Source of the DNA: Mucilaginibacter pedocola
GTDB taxonomy: Bacteria > Bacteroidota > Bacteroidia > Sphingobacteriales > Sphingobacteriaceae
Assembly: GCF_002013915.1 (NCBI RefSeq)
Contig: NZ_MBTF01000003.1
Coordinates: 235,349-299,348, forward strand
Direction of reading: 5' to 3'
Length of the DNA: 64,000 nucleotides
The stretch's first letter is position 1. Every line of letters begins with the position of its first letter. Below, piece by piece: positions 1 through 8,435 of the stretch. A model generated the notes under the pieces. That model did not search any database, was not told where the DNA came from, and saw nothing but the letters and a program-made list of their open reading frames with translations. The position numbers and the translations under genes are program-made.

Positions 1-84
1 TCAAGCGCATCAGGGTTCAGAAAAATAAAAGCTTTGCGCTTCTTTGCGCCCGCCAATTTGCTAATCCTTCGTGCTCTTTGCGGT
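1..84. repeat. Partial CGCAAAG/CTTTGCG dispersed repeat
   Basis: The first bases of the window hold several CTTTGCG-type words and end in CTTTGCGGT at 76-84. The same vocabulary, including a CTTTGCGGT end, recurs at 16819-16990. This looks like one copy of a dispersed intergenic repeat whose left end lies outside the window. No coding potential is seen. Confidence 0.55.
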
Positions 85-219
85 AAAATAAACGATAATT
101 GATATTATATTCTGTAAAACAAAATAAAAACAAAATATAATTTGTTAAAATAAAACATTTGTTTACTTTTATACGTTGAATAACCAAAACCAATTGTTTA
201 ACCCTAAACGTATAAAGCC

Positions 220-741
220 ATGGCCGAATTAAACTCTGCTCCCGAAAAACAAGGCAAAAAAGTAAGGGCTCAAAAGAAGCCGCTGAAAGTAGACCTCACC
301 GCAATGGTTGACCTTGCCTTCCTGCTCATCACGTTTTTTATGCTGACTACAACGCTGAACAAGCCTAAAATAATAAAGGTAGCCATGCCGACGGATTCGG
401 AGCCGGGGCCACAGGTTGCATCGCGCACCATGACAATATGTTTGGGGAAAGGCAATACAGCGATGTATTACCTTGGTATGGCTGATAAACCCATTGTGCC
501 TGCAACCATTACCGACTACAGTAAAAAAGGGTTACGCAGGGCAATTATGGATATGCAACAGAAAGTAGGCGCAGTATCAAACAAAGGATTGATGGTGATT
601 ATTAAACCAGGCAATACATCGAAATATGAGAGTTTGGTGAACACACTTGACGAGATGACCATTACCGACATTAAACAATTCGCTATAGCGGACATAGATA
701 GAGAAGACGTTAGCTTGCTAAAAAGCAAACAAGCCTATTAA
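220..741 (+). CDS. exbD: ExbD/TolR-family biopolymer transport protein
   Basis: The 173-residue protein has the ExbD/TolR layout: a short basic cytoplasmic N-terminus (about residues 1-25), one membrane helix (about 29-48) starting VDLTAMVDLAFLLITFF, and a periplasmic domain. Asp31 in MVDLAFL sits where the family carries the essential proton-pathway aspartate. ExbD works with ExbB and TonB to energise outer-membrane receptors from the proton motive force. No exbB, tonB or second exbD is adjacent, which is unusual because these genes normally cluster, so it may serve a specialised complex or a partner encoded elsewhere. A terminator-like hairpin lies about 130 bp downstream. The family call is firm; the exact partner is not known. 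Confidence 0.88.
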   Translation: MAELNSAPEKQGKKVRAQKKPLKVDLTAMVDLAFLLITFFMLTTTLNKPKIIKVAMPTDSEPGPQVASRTMTICLGKGNTAMYYLGMADKPIVPATITDYSKKGLRRAIMDMQQKVGAVSNKGLMVIIKPGNTSKYESLVNTLDEMTITDIKQFAIADIDREDVSLLKSKQAY

Positions 742-871
742 AACGCATTACCTAAACCTCGTTCTTATATTCTGTTTTTTGTTTAACCCTTAGCCTGCCG
801 CCTCTAACAAGGTGGCGGGGGAGGGAGGAAGCTTTAGTTATAAAACCTAAACCCCATAATAAATTAGTAGT

Positions 872-901
872 AGCCCTCTTTGGCATTTTGCCGGGAGGGC
901 T
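872..901 (+). terminator. Terminator-like hairpin downstream of exbD
   Basis: AGCCCTC at 872-878 pairs with GAGGGCT at 895-901, and the loop contains a second short pairing of GGCA with TGCC. A weak T-rich stretch follows. It lies 131 bp after the exbD stop and could end that transcript. Confidence 0.5.
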
Positions 902-1095
902 TTGTTATAAAATAAGCGCGTGTGTACGCATTCGGGCATTAAAAATTTTAAGCCGGAGCATAATTGTGTGCCGTTTAAATAGCCGGGGTTTATTTGTAAG
1001 GGCAATAAAAATCAAAGCCCTCATTAACAACATCTCCCCAACAACTGCCGCATATTTCTTTTTACATCCATACTAAAATAATACAAAGTAAGTTT

Positions 1096-1103
1096 TACCT
1101 TTG
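1096..1103 (+). promoter_or_regulatory. Bacteroidetes-type -7 box (TACCTTTG)
   Basis: TACCTTTG matches the Bacteroidetes housekeeping -7 consensus TAnnTTTG exactly and lies 111 bp before the uppS start, in the right orientation to drive uppS-bamA-skp. No clear -33 TTTG was found at the usual distance, so the call rests on the -7 box alone. Confidence 0.35.
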
Positions 1104-1214
1104 TCACCTTAAAAAAGAAGCGTATTTAGTATAACGCTTTGCTTAAAACAAGGTGTTTTTTAGCAGAGCCCTATATTTAACGGCCGTACTGCGGTTGTTA
1201 AAAGTGCACCAAAA

Positions 1215-1955
1215 ATGAGTTTAAAGGATCAGATAGATTTGCAGAGGTTGCCCCGCCACATTGCAGTTATAATGGATGGTAACGGGCGTTGGGCAAAAGG
1301 CAAAGGCAAATTGCGCGTGTTTGGCCATCATAACGGTGTGCTATCCGTACGCGATGTTGTTGAAGGCGCCGGCGAGCTCGGCGTAGAGTACCTTACCTTA
1401 TACACTTTCAGCGCCGAGAACTGGAACCGCCCAACTTTTGAGGTTAATGCCATTATGGAACTCCTCATCAGCACTATTAATAAAGAAATTAATAAGCTGA
1501 TGGCCAACAATGTGCGCCTTAATGCCATTGGCGACCTTAACCTGCTGCCAGCCAAGTGCCACAAAGAACTTGATAATGCTATTAGCCGCACAGCCGCCAA
1601 TACCGGGCTGGTGCTTACACTTGCCTTAAGCTATAGCAGCCGCCGCGAAATAGTGCACTCGGCAAAGGCCCTTGCATTAAAAGTGCAAAACGGTGAATTA
1701 AACCCCGCCGATATTGATGAACAACTGTTTGAAGATAATTTATATACGGGCGGCATGCCAAACCCCGAATTACTGATACGCACCAGCGGCGAGTACCGCA
1801 TAAGCAACTATTTGCTTTGGCAAATAGCCTATGCCGAGCTGTACTTTACCGCCAAACTATGGCCCGATTTTAGGCGCGAAGACCTATACGAAGCCATATT
1901 GGACTACCAGAAACGCGAGCGCCGGTTTGGGATGACGAGCGAGCAGGTAAACTAA
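1215..1955 (+). CDS. uppS: Isoprenyl transferase (undecaprenyl diphosphate synthase)
   Basis: This cis-prenyltransferase of 246 residues condenses isopentenyl diphosphate units onto farnesyl diphosphate to make the undecaprenyl carrier lipid for peptidoglycan and surface glycans. The signature MDGNGRWA at residues 20-27 contains the catalytic Asp21. GHHNG follows in the substrate-binding region, and the C-terminus carries the expected RTSGEYRISNYLLWQIAYAE segment. Length is normal. It heads a same-strand block with bamA 63 bp downstream, a conserved Bacteroidetes pairing that links carrier-lipid supply with outer-membrane assembly. The preceding TACCTTTG box may be its promoter. Confidence 0.97.
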   Translation: MSLKDQIDLQRLPRHIAVIMDGNGRWAKGKGKLRVFGHHNGVLSVRDVVEGAGELGVEYLTLYTFSAENWNRPTFEVNAIMELLISTINKEINKLMANNVRLNAIGDLNLLPAKCHKELDNAISRTAANTGLVLTLALSYSSRREIVHSAKALALKVQNGELNPADIDEQLFEDNLYTGGMPNPELLIRTSGEYRISNYLLWQIAYAELYFTAKLWPDFRREDLYEAILDYQKRERRFGMTSEQVN

Positions 1956-2018
1956 ATTTTTTCTTTTAACAAAATTTAACAACTGTATAAATTACTTTTA
2001 GCCCACTAAAATATTCGG

Positions 2019-4571
2019 ATGAATAAAGTTTTTTTTGCTATTCTTTTCTCTATTATAAGCACGGCTGCCATTGCCCAGATACCGGGCCAAAGGCGCGCAC
2101 CGCTTACCAAGACAATACCTGCCGATAGCCTTAGCTACCTTAGCCCCAAAGATTATATTATTGGTGGTGTAAGTATCAGCGGAGCCAAATACCTGGATAA
2201 GGATGTATTGTTGCAAATATCGAAACTGAACAAGGGCGACAGGATCACACTCCCCGGCGAAGCTAATGCCAACGTAATAAAAGACCTTTATAAACAAGGC
2301 CTTTTTGACGATATACAGCTTAACGTTACCGGCATTACCATGGATACCATTTATCTGGAAATAGCCGTGGTAGAACGCCCCCGCTTATCGAGGCTTAAAA
2401 TAACCGGTATACGCAAAGGCGAGATAGAAGACGTTACCAAAAAACTGAGCGACAAAACAGGCAAAATTGTAAACGAAAACTTGCTGAGCACCACATCGGC
2501 TATTATTAAAAGGCATTTTCAGGAAAAAGGCTTTTTAAACGTTACCGTTACCATGACCCAGGTAAAAGACCCCGGCGACCCCAACAGCGTAATACTTAAC
2601 GTAGCGGTTGATAAGAAAACCAAGGTGATGATAAACGATGTTACCTTTGAGGGCAACAAAGCATTTTCTCAAAAAAAGCTGCGTAAATACCTGACCAAAA
2701 CACGCCGCCGCCATTGGTACAACTTGTTTGGTTCAAAAAAATTCAAGCAGGATAAATACGACGAGGATAAGCAAAACCTTATCGATAAAATGCAGGGGGC
2801 AGGTTACCGCGATGCCGAGATATTGAGCGATAGCGTAACCCACCACAGCGATAACACGGTTAACGTAAAAATAAAAATATATGAAGGCCGCAAGTACTAT
2901 TTCGGCGATATTAAGTTTAGCGGAAACGCCCGTTACGGCTCGGATGTATTAACCCGCGTACTTTCTATCGAGAAGGGGCAGGTGTTTAGCGAGGAAGAGT
3001 TAAGCAAAAGGCTTAGCGGCCCAACGCCAAATAACGATGACGTATCGTCGCTTTACCTTAACGATGGTTATTTAACCTTCAATGCCGACCCGGTGCAAAC
3101 CCGTATCCACAACGATACCGTTGACTTGGATGTGCGTATATACGAAGGCCCGCAATACACTATTAACCGCGTTATACTAAAAGGTAACGATGTTACTAAC
3201 GATAAAGTGGTAATGCGCGAGATACGCACCAAACCGGGCCAAAAATTCAACAAAGAGTTACTCATACGCAGTGCGCGCGAAATTGGCCAGTTGGGTAACT
3301 TCGACGAGCAGAAGACCGAACCAAGGCCAACCAATATTAACCCTGCCGAGGGTACTGTAGATTTGGTGTACAACGTAGTTGAAAAGCCTTCAGACCAAAT
3401 CGAACTTTCGGGTGGTTTTGGTGGTGGCCAGTTAGTGGGTACCCTGGGTTTAACATTCAACAACTTCTCGTTGCGTAATATTTTCAACGGTAAGGCTTAC
3501 CGCCCGCTGCCAAAAGGCGATGGTCAAAAGCTAAGCCTGAGGGGCCAATCGAGCGGCCGTACTTACCAAAACTTCTCGTTTACATTTAGCGAGCCATGGT
3601 TAGGTGGTAAAAAACCTATTTACTTTGCAGTATCGGCTTACACACAGGGTAGCTCTACCGGGCAATATTATCCAAAAACAAGCCCCAACTACAACAACCT
3701 GCGTATAAACGGTGTGGGTGTAACATTGGGTAAACGCTTAAACTGGCCTGATAACTACTTCCAGTTAAACTACTCGTTAAACTTCGACCACTATAATTTG
3801 GATAACTACCCGGGCTACCTGTTCAACAACGGTACTTCGTACAACATTAAGTTAACGCAGGAGCTTAGCCGTAACTCTATTGATATGCCGCTTTACCCAA
3901 CTGCAGGTTCAAATATTAAATTAACCTTGCAGGGTACGCCGCCATACTCGTTGTTCAACAACATAAATTACAGCGTGGCAACGCCCGAAGAACGCTACCA
4001 CTTTGTAGAGTACTTTAAAGTGAAGTTTGATGCGCAATGGTTTACCAAAATTACCGGTAAGCTGGTATTAATGAGCCAGGCACGTTTAGGTTACCTGGGC
4101 CAGTATAACAGCAAGGTAGGCCCATCGCCGTTCGAGCGTTTCAAACTCGGTGGCGACGGTATGCAAACCTACCAGTTTTTACAGGGTACCGATATAATTG
4201 GTATGCGCGGTTACGAGAACTTCTCGGTAGTGCCGGTGGGTTCAAGTTTTAATGCTAACACCAACCAGGGTAATGCCATTTACAATAAGTATACCTTCGA
4301 GTTAAGGCACCCGGTAATTGCAAGCCAATCGGCAACTATATATATGCTTGCATTTGCTGAAGGTGGTAACGTATGGGATAATATTAGCCAGGTAAATCCG
4401 TTTAACGTTCGTCGGTCGGTAGGTTTGGGTGCCAGGATCTTTTTACCGATATTTGGTTTGCTGGGGCTTGATTATGGTTACGGTTTTGATAAATTGCCGG
4501 GCCAGCCAACAGCTAATAAAGGGCATATCCACTTTACCATTTCGCAAAGCTTGCAAGGCGGGTTTAATTAA
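2019..4571 (+). CDS. bamA: Outer-membrane protein assembly factor BamA
   Basis: The 850-residue protein starts with a signal peptide ending near residue 20 (AAIAQ). POTRA repeats follow to about residue 440, visible as recurring blocks such as GNKAFSQKKLRKYL, FSGNARYGSDVL and LKGNDVTNDKVVMREI. A C-terminal beta-barrel contains the Omp85 features GGDGMQTYQF and IGMRGYENFSV. BamA folds and inserts beta-barrel proteins into the outer membrane. It is followed after 17 bp by two Skp-like periplasmic chaperones, which fits a joint role in delivering unfolded barrel proteins. Its length is normal for Bacteroidetes BamA, which is longer than the E. coli protein. Confidence 0.96.
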   Translation: MNKVFFAILFSIISTAAIAQIPGQRRAPLTKTIPADSLSYLSPKDYIIGGVSISGAKYLDKDVLLQISKLNKGDRITLPGEANANVIKDLYKQGLFDDIQLNVTGITMDTIYLEIAVVERPRLSRLKITGIRKGEIEDVTKKLSDKTGKIVNENLLSTTSAIIKRHFQEKGFLNVTVTMTQVKDPGDPNSVILNVAVDKKTKVMINDVTFEGNKAFSQKKLRKYLTKTRRRHWYNLFGSKKFKQDKYDEDKQNLIDKMQGAGYRDAEILSDSVTHHSDNTVNVKIKIYEGRKYYFGDIKFSGNARYGSDVLTRVLSIEKGQVFSEEELSKRLSGPTPNNDDVSSLYLNDGYLTFNADPVQTRIHNDTVDLDVRIYEGPQYTINRVILKGNDVTNDKVVMREIRTKPGQKFNKELLIRSAREIGQLGNFDEQKTEPRPTNINPAEGTVDLVYNVVEKPSDQIELSGGFGGGQLVGTLGLTFNNFSLRNIFNGKAYRPLPKGDGQKLSLRGQSSGRTYQNFSFTFSEPWLGGKKPIYFAVSAYTQGSSTGQYYPKTSPNYNNLRINGVGVTLGKRLNWPDNYFQLNYSLNFDHYNLDNYPGYLFNNGTSYNIKLTQELSRNSIDMPLYPTAGSNIKLTLQGTPPYSLFNNINYSVATPEERYHFVEYFKVKFDAQWFTKITGKLVLMSQARLGYLGQYNSKVGPSPFERFKLGGDGMQTYQFLQGTDIIGMRGYENFSVVPVGSSFNANTNQGNAIYNKYTFELRHPVIASQSATIYMLAFAEGGNVWDNISQVNPFNVRRSVGLGARIFLPIFGLLGLDYGYGFDKLPGQPTANKGHIHFTISQSLQGGFN

Positions 4572-4588
4572 TATCGAACAAGTATTTT

Positions 4589-5119
4589 ATGAAGAAGATA
4601 GTTTTAGTACTTTTTTTAACATTCACAGCAGCAACCGCCGCCATGGCGCAACGTTTTGCCTATGTAGATTCGGATTACATCCTGAAACATGTACCTGAAT
4701 ATGCTTCGGCCCAAAAGCAACTGGCAGCCTTATCAGACCAATGGCAAAAAGAGGTTGACGGCCGTTTTCAGGAGATTGACCGCCTGTATAAAGCTTACCA
4801 GGCCGACCAGGTGCTGATGACACCTGATATGCGCAAACGCCGTGAAGCTGAAATAGTTGATAAAGAAAAGATAGCTAAAGATTTCCAGCGCGATAAATTT
4901 GGCCCCGATGGCGAGCTGGCCAAGAAAAGTACAACCCTGATTAAACCAATACAGGATAAAGTGTCAAAAGCAGTACAGGCGGTTGCCGAAGGCGATAACC
5001 TCGACATGATTTTCGACAAAAACAGCGAGGTAATAATGCTTTACGCAAGCCCCCGTTACGACAAAAGTGCCGATGTTATCACAAGGCTTGGTTTAAAGCC
5101 CGGCGTTTTTGCCAAGTAA
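4589..5119 (+). CDS. OmpH/Skp-family periplasmic chaperone (first copy)
   Basis: The 176-residue protein has a signal peptide (MKKIVLVLFLTFTAATAAMA) followed by a mature domain beginning RFAYVDSDYILKHVPEY. This is the Skp beta-strand opening, before a long charged coiled-coil region at about residues 40-130. Skp-type trimers hold unfolded outer-membrane proteins in the periplasm. It lies 17 bp after bamA and 56 bp before a second copy, so all three are probably co-transcribed. The C-terminal segment, EVIMLYASPRYDKSADVITRLGLKPG, ends the way many Bacteroidetes copies do. Confidence 0.9.
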   Translation: MKKIVLVLFLTFTAATAAMAQRFAYVDSDYILKHVPEYASAQKQLAALSDQWQKEVDGRFQEIDRLYKAYQADQVLMTPDMRKRREAEIVDKEKIAKDFQRDKFGPDGELAKKSTTLIKPIQDKVSKAVQAVAEGDNLDMIFDKNSEVIMLYASPRYDKSADVITRLGLKPGVFAK

Positions 5120-5175
5120 AAAATTTATTTAAATTCGCATACTATTAATTAAACACCAGAACAGGACAAAAAACA

Positions 5176-5688
5176 ATGAAAAAATTATTTAAAGTTGCTT
5201 TAGTTGCAGCAGGAATGTTATTTGCAGGCAACTTTGCCCAAGCTCAATCTAAAATAGGCCATATTAACTTTGAGCAATTGGTTGGTTTAATGCCCGAAAC
5301 CAAAACGCTTAGCGCGCAGATAGATGCTTACAAACAAACATTTGTTACTCAGTTAACAACTATGAACACTGAGCTGCAGGCTAAACTAAAAGACTACAAC
5401 GACAAAAAAGCAACCATGACAGATGCTGTACGTGTTGCTAAAGAAAACGAATTGCAAGACCTTAACAAACGTTTCCAGGATTACCAAAACACTGCTCAGC
5501 AGTCGGTAGAAACAAAAGGTAACGAGTTAACTAAGCCACTTGTTGATAAAGCACGTGCTGCTGTTGCTGCCATTGCCAAAGAAAAAGGTTATGCTTACGT
5601 ATTAAACTCGTCTCAAACAGATTTGATCGTGTCTCCGGATGCTGATGATTTGATGGCTGCTGCAAAACTGAAATTAGGTTTGAAATAA
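5176..5688 (+). CDS. OmpH/Skp-family periplasmic chaperone (second copy)
   Basis: This 170-residue paralogue of the preceding gene carries a signal peptide (MKKLFKVALVAAGMLFAGNFAQA), the opening SKIGHINFEQLVGLMPE, a helical coiled-coil tentacle region (about 45-125) and a C-terminal strand region ending LMAAAKLKLGLK. Tandem Skp copies after bamA are common in this phylum and may form mixed or client-specific trimers, which the sequence cannot settle. Codon use looks like that of an abundant protein (many GCT, GTT and AAA codons). A strong terminator follows at 5714-5745. Confidence 0.9.
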   Translation: MKKLFKVALVAAGMLFAGNFAQAQSKIGHINFEQLVGLMPETKTLSAQIDAYKQTFVTQLTTMNTELQAKLKDYNDKKATMTDAVRVAKENELQDLNKRFQDYQNTAQQSVETKGNELTKPLVDKARAAVAAIAKEKGYAYVLNSSQTDLIVSPDADDLMAAAKLKLGLK

Positions 5689-5713
5689 GCCTTAACAAAT
5701 TGTAATAATTTAT

Positions 5714-5745
5714 AAAAGCGCCTCCAATACGGGGCGCTTTTTTTA
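5714..5745 (+). terminator. Rho-independent terminator after the skp pair
   Basis: AAAAGCGCC (5714-5722) pairs with GGCGCTTTT (5733-5741) around a 10-base loop, followed by more T residues. It closes the bamA-skp-skp transcript 26 bp after the stop. A TAGTTTTG box at 5744-5751 overlaps its tail and could start murI transcription. Confidence 0.85.
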
Positions 5746-5758
5746 GTTTTGGTGTATT

Positions 5759-6601
5759 ATGGCAGCAAGCACACCCATCGGGATATTTGATTCGGGCATT
5801 GGCGGTTTAACAGTTTTCCGTTCGATAGTAGAGGCACTGCCGGGGTATGATTATTTGTACCTGGGCGATAATGGCCGCGCTCCTTACGGTAACCGTTCGT
5901 TTAAAACAATACACCAATACACCTGGGAGTGCGTACAGTGGATGTTTAAACAAGGCTGCCCGCTGGTTATTTTGGCTTGTAACACAGCATCGGCAAAGGC
6001 TTTGCGTACAATACAACAGCAAGATTTGGCTGCACACCATGCCGATAAGCGCGTGCTGGGCGTAATACGCCCCACTGCCGAAGTAATTGGCAATTACACC
6101 CAAACCGGGCAAATAGGCGTGCTTGGCACCAAAGGCACGGTACAAAGCGGATCGTACCTGATAGAGATAAACCATTTTGCCCCCGACCTGAAAGTTTACC
6201 AGCAGGCATGCCCGTTATGGGTGCCCTTAATTGAGAATGGCGAGTACGATAAACCCGGTACCGATTACTATGTAAAAATGTACCTTGATGAACTGATGGC
6301 TCAATCGCCGGATATTGATACCATTTTGCTGGCTTGTACTCATTATCCGTTGTTGGCCGATAAAATAAAGGCACAACTACCGGCTGGCATAAATGTAGTA
6401 GCGCAGGGCGATATTGTAGCTGCCAGCCTGGTTAATTACCTGGAACGCCATCCCGAAATAGAAGGGAAGCTTACTAAGACAGCGAATCGTAGGTTTTATA
6501 CTACTATAGATGATACTGCGGATTTTGACCACCACGCCTCTCAGTTTTTTAAAGACGAAGTGAAGAGCGAGTTTGTAGATGTGCGCGAAGGATGCGATTA
6601 G
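5759..6601 (+). CDS. murI: Glutamate racemase
   Basis: MurI makes D-glutamate for peptidoglycan stem peptides in the cytoplasm. The 280-residue protein opens with the family signature IGIFDSGIGGLTV. It carries both catalytic cysteines, Cys74 in LACNTASA and Cys193 in LACTHYPLL, and the conserved GDNGRAPYG at about residues 36-44. Length is typical. It lies 70 bp after the second skp gene but beyond that operon's terminator, so it is probably transcribed separately while sharing the envelope-biogenesis theme. A symmetric terminator follows. Confidence 0.96.
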   Translation: MAASTPIGIFDSGIGGLTVFRSIVEALPGYDYLYLGDNGRAPYGNRSFKTIHQYTWECVQWMFKQGCPLVILACNTASAKALRTIQQQDLAAHHADKRVLGVIRPTAEVIGNYTQTGQIGVLGTKGTVQSGSYLIEINHFAPDLKVYQQACPLWVPLIENGEYDKPGTDYYVKMYLDELMAQSPDIDTILLACTHYPLLADKIKAQLPAGINVVAQGDIVAASLVNYLERHPEIEGKLTKTANRRFYTTIDDTADFDHHASQFFKDEVKSEFVDVREGCD

Positions 6602-6654
6602 CTTGTAACAACTCAGCGTCAATGAGCAGCAACTAATAAGTAGGCTATAAAAAC

Positions 6655-6686
6655 AAAAGTCCCCCGGTATTACCGGGGGACTTTTT
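6655..6686. terminator. Bidirectional terminator between murI and the cold-shock gene
   Basis: A 15-bp perfect stem (6655-6669 with 6671-6685) has a GC core and is flanked by A4 on the left and T5 on the right. It therefore works as a rho-independent terminator on both strands and serves the convergent murI and cold-shock genes. Confidence 0.9.
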
Positions 6687-6712
6687 AGTAAGGCTGATGA
6701 TTAATATATAAA

Positions 6713-6904
6713 TTAAACAACTTTTACGTTTACTGCGTTTAAGCCTTTTCTGCCGTTCTCAACTTCAAACTCTACGCTGTCGTTCTCACGGATCTGATCG
6801 ATAAGGCCTGTTGAATGTACAAAAACTTCAGCACCACCGGTAGATGGGATAATAAAGCCAAAACCTTTTGTCTCATTGAAAAATTTTACTGTTCCTTGTT
6901 GCAT
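6713..6904 (-). CDS. Cold-shock domain protein
   Basis: The 63-residue protein starting MQQGTVKFFNETKGFGFI is a single cold-shock OB-fold. RNP1 (KGFGFI) and RNP2 (VFVHST) are both intact, so single-stranded RNA or DNA binding and RNA chaperone activity are expected. The start at 6904 is preferred over an upstream in-frame ATG at 6952, because the extra 16 residues (MPIIIPTLRT...) fall in the promoter region and are foreign to the family. Promoter-like boxes lie at 6928-6962. The gene is monocistronic and ends just before the shared terminator. Confidence 0.94.
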   Translation of the reverse strand: MQQGTVKFFNETKGFGFIIPSTGGAEVFVHSTGLIDQIRENDSVEFEVENGRKGLNAVNVKVV

Positions 6905-6927
6905 TATAATATTTATTAATAAAGTGC

Positions 6928-6962
6928 GCAAGGTAGGTATAATAATCGGCATTTCAACAAAA
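6928..6962 (-). promoter_or_regulatory. Putative promoter of the cold-shock gene
   Basis: Read on the minus strand, TACCTTGC (6928-6935) is one base off TAnnTTTG and a TTG (6955-6957) lies 19 bp upstream, as expected for a -33 element. The 23-bp stretch between the -7 box and the ATG gives a short AT-rich leader. Confidence 0.4.
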
Positions 6963-6995
6963 TGTAATTGCCCGCTAATTTATGCGTGCTGTTTA

Positions 6996-8138
6996 TCAGG
7001 CAACTATAGATAAGCGGTGCCCCTTCAAAGTATCTTCCGAATCTTTCACAATACCGCGTATCTTTTCATCAAGTTCGTTCACGGTGAGCTCCATCATATC
7101 AAAGTAGTTGAAGTAGATGTTCTCCATCTTCATCAGGTCCATAATACCCAGCAGCGATGCTACGGGGCGGCGCAATTCGTGCGATTGCATCATGGCTATG
7201 CGCTGCAATGCCTCGTTCTGGATGTTGATATAATCTTCCTGCCTTTTGCGGTGAGTGATGTCTGTAGAGTTGAGGGATATACCTATTACCTCGCCATTGT
7301 GGTCGCGCACGGGTACAAAGGCGGTTACTTTCCAGCACTCTAAAGGCGTGCCGGGCATCAGCAGCCATTCGCGGCGTATAGAGCGGCCTGTAAGGGCTAT
7401 GCTGAAGTATTTTTTAAACTGTTCGAGCAGGGCGGGTTCGGTATAATCGAGTATCGAATCGCCATGGGCCAATTTGTGGTTATATAAGCTGCGGATAAAT
7501 ACTGATGCTGAACGATTGAACGCCAGCACCTCGAAGTTGCGATCCACTAAAATGTGTGTATCGTTAGAGCTATCAAAGATGGCTTTTAGCTTTAGGTCTG
7601 ATTCTTTGCGCGCCTGGCTGTGTTCCTGCTCTTTTTTATGTTGTTCTTCAAGCGTGTTCAGGCTCCAGTTAAACTCCATCAGGTTGGCCACCTGTTTTGC
7701 CAAAATACCTATCGATTTTTTTTGATGTGCGGTTAATTCGCGGGGTTTTACATCAACTACGCAAAGGCTGCCAACAGCAAAACCATCAGTAGTAAAAAGT
7801 GGTGCACCTGCATAAAAGCGTACGTTTGGGTCGCCGGTAACCAGCGGGTTACCGCTAAAGTCGGCATCTATAAGGGCGTTGGGTACAATATATAATTCGT
7901 TTTGCCTGATGGTATTGTTGCAAAAGGCAACGCTGCGCGGGGTCGATTCGAGCTCAGTGCCTACTGCCGACTTAAACCATTGCGTGTCCTTATCTAAAAG
8001 GGTGACAAGGGCAACAGGCGTTTCGCAAATTTCGGCTATTAGTGATACTAACTGATCAATATCTTTTTTTATACCGGCATCAAGGTGGGTAAACCTTTTT
8101 ACTGCATTAAGGCGTTGGTGCTCAGTATATCTCATCAT
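6996..8138 (-). CDS. GAF-PAS-HisKA protein lacking an ATPase domain
   Basis: The 380-residue protein has a GAF domain (about residues 15-165, with ICETPVALVTLLDKDTQWFKS and FYAGAPLFTTDGFAVGSLCVVD), a short coiled coil, and a PAS domain (about 185-310). A HisKA-like segment, IAMMQSHELRRPVASLLGIM, carries the H-box histidine. The protein ends about 50 residues later with no N, G1 or G2 box, so it cannot bind ATP like a normal kinase. It may be phosphorylated by another kinase, act as a dimerising sensor, or be a natural truncation. The start MMRYTEHQRL (8138) is preferred over 8210 because the GAF-type N-terminus begins there. No response regulator is adjacent. Confidence 0.85.
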   Translation of the reverse strand: MMRYTEHQRLNAVKRFTHLDAGIKKDIDQLVSLIAEICETPVALVTLLDKDTQWFKSAVGTELESTPRSVAFCNNTIRQNELYIVPNALIDADFSGNPLVTGDPNVRFYAGAPLFTTDGFAVGSLCVVDVKPRELTAHQKKSIGILAKQVANLMEFNWSLNTLEEQHKKEQEHSQARKESDLKLKAIFDSSNDTHILVDRNFEVLAFNRSASVFIRSLYNHKLAHGDSILDYTEPALLEQFKKYFSIALTGRSIRREWLLMPGTPLECWKVTAFVPVRDHNGEVIGISLNSTDITHRKRQEDYINIQNEALQRIAMMQSHELRRPVASLLGIMDLMKMENIYFNYFDMMELTVNELDEKIRGIVKDSEDTLKGHRLSIVA

Positions 8139-8435
8139 ATGGGGGAAAGACAAATATTTGCAGAATTGGTTTTCACAAAATGGTGTAAAACAACTCTTTC
8201 TACGTAACAAAATTGTAATATGTTGCTCTATTTAAACTGTAGCGATAAAAAACAAAACAAATAGTTGAATTTTTATCAATAACTATAAAATAGCGCTCAA
8301 AAGTGCTAAAACGATTTCTAAAAAACGCATTCGATGCCTGTACAAATCGGGGCTATTTGCATCAATGTGTTTTAGTAACACATACGTTTAAACTTTTAAT
8401 GTGGATTGTACGGTTAATAATTAATTTTACAGCCG
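8139..8435. other. Divergent intergenic region
   Basis: This AT-rich 297 bp stretch between divergent genes should hold the promoters of both. The only structure seen is a small hairpin, TGTGTT (8366-8371) pairing with AACACA (8377-8382). No gene is recognised. Confidence 0.4.

Larger units (their letters stand above)
742..1214. other. Intergenic region exbD-uppS
   Basis: This 473 bp stretch holds a terminator-like hairpin at 872-901 and a promoter-like TACCTTTG box at 1096-1103. A 62-codon open frame at 888-1076 runs through the hairpin, resembles no known protein and is judged spurious. Nothing else is recognised. Confidence 0.5.

Noticed and set aside
888..1076. 62-codon frame after exbD
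   Set aside because: It starts inside a terminator-like hairpin and resembles no protein.
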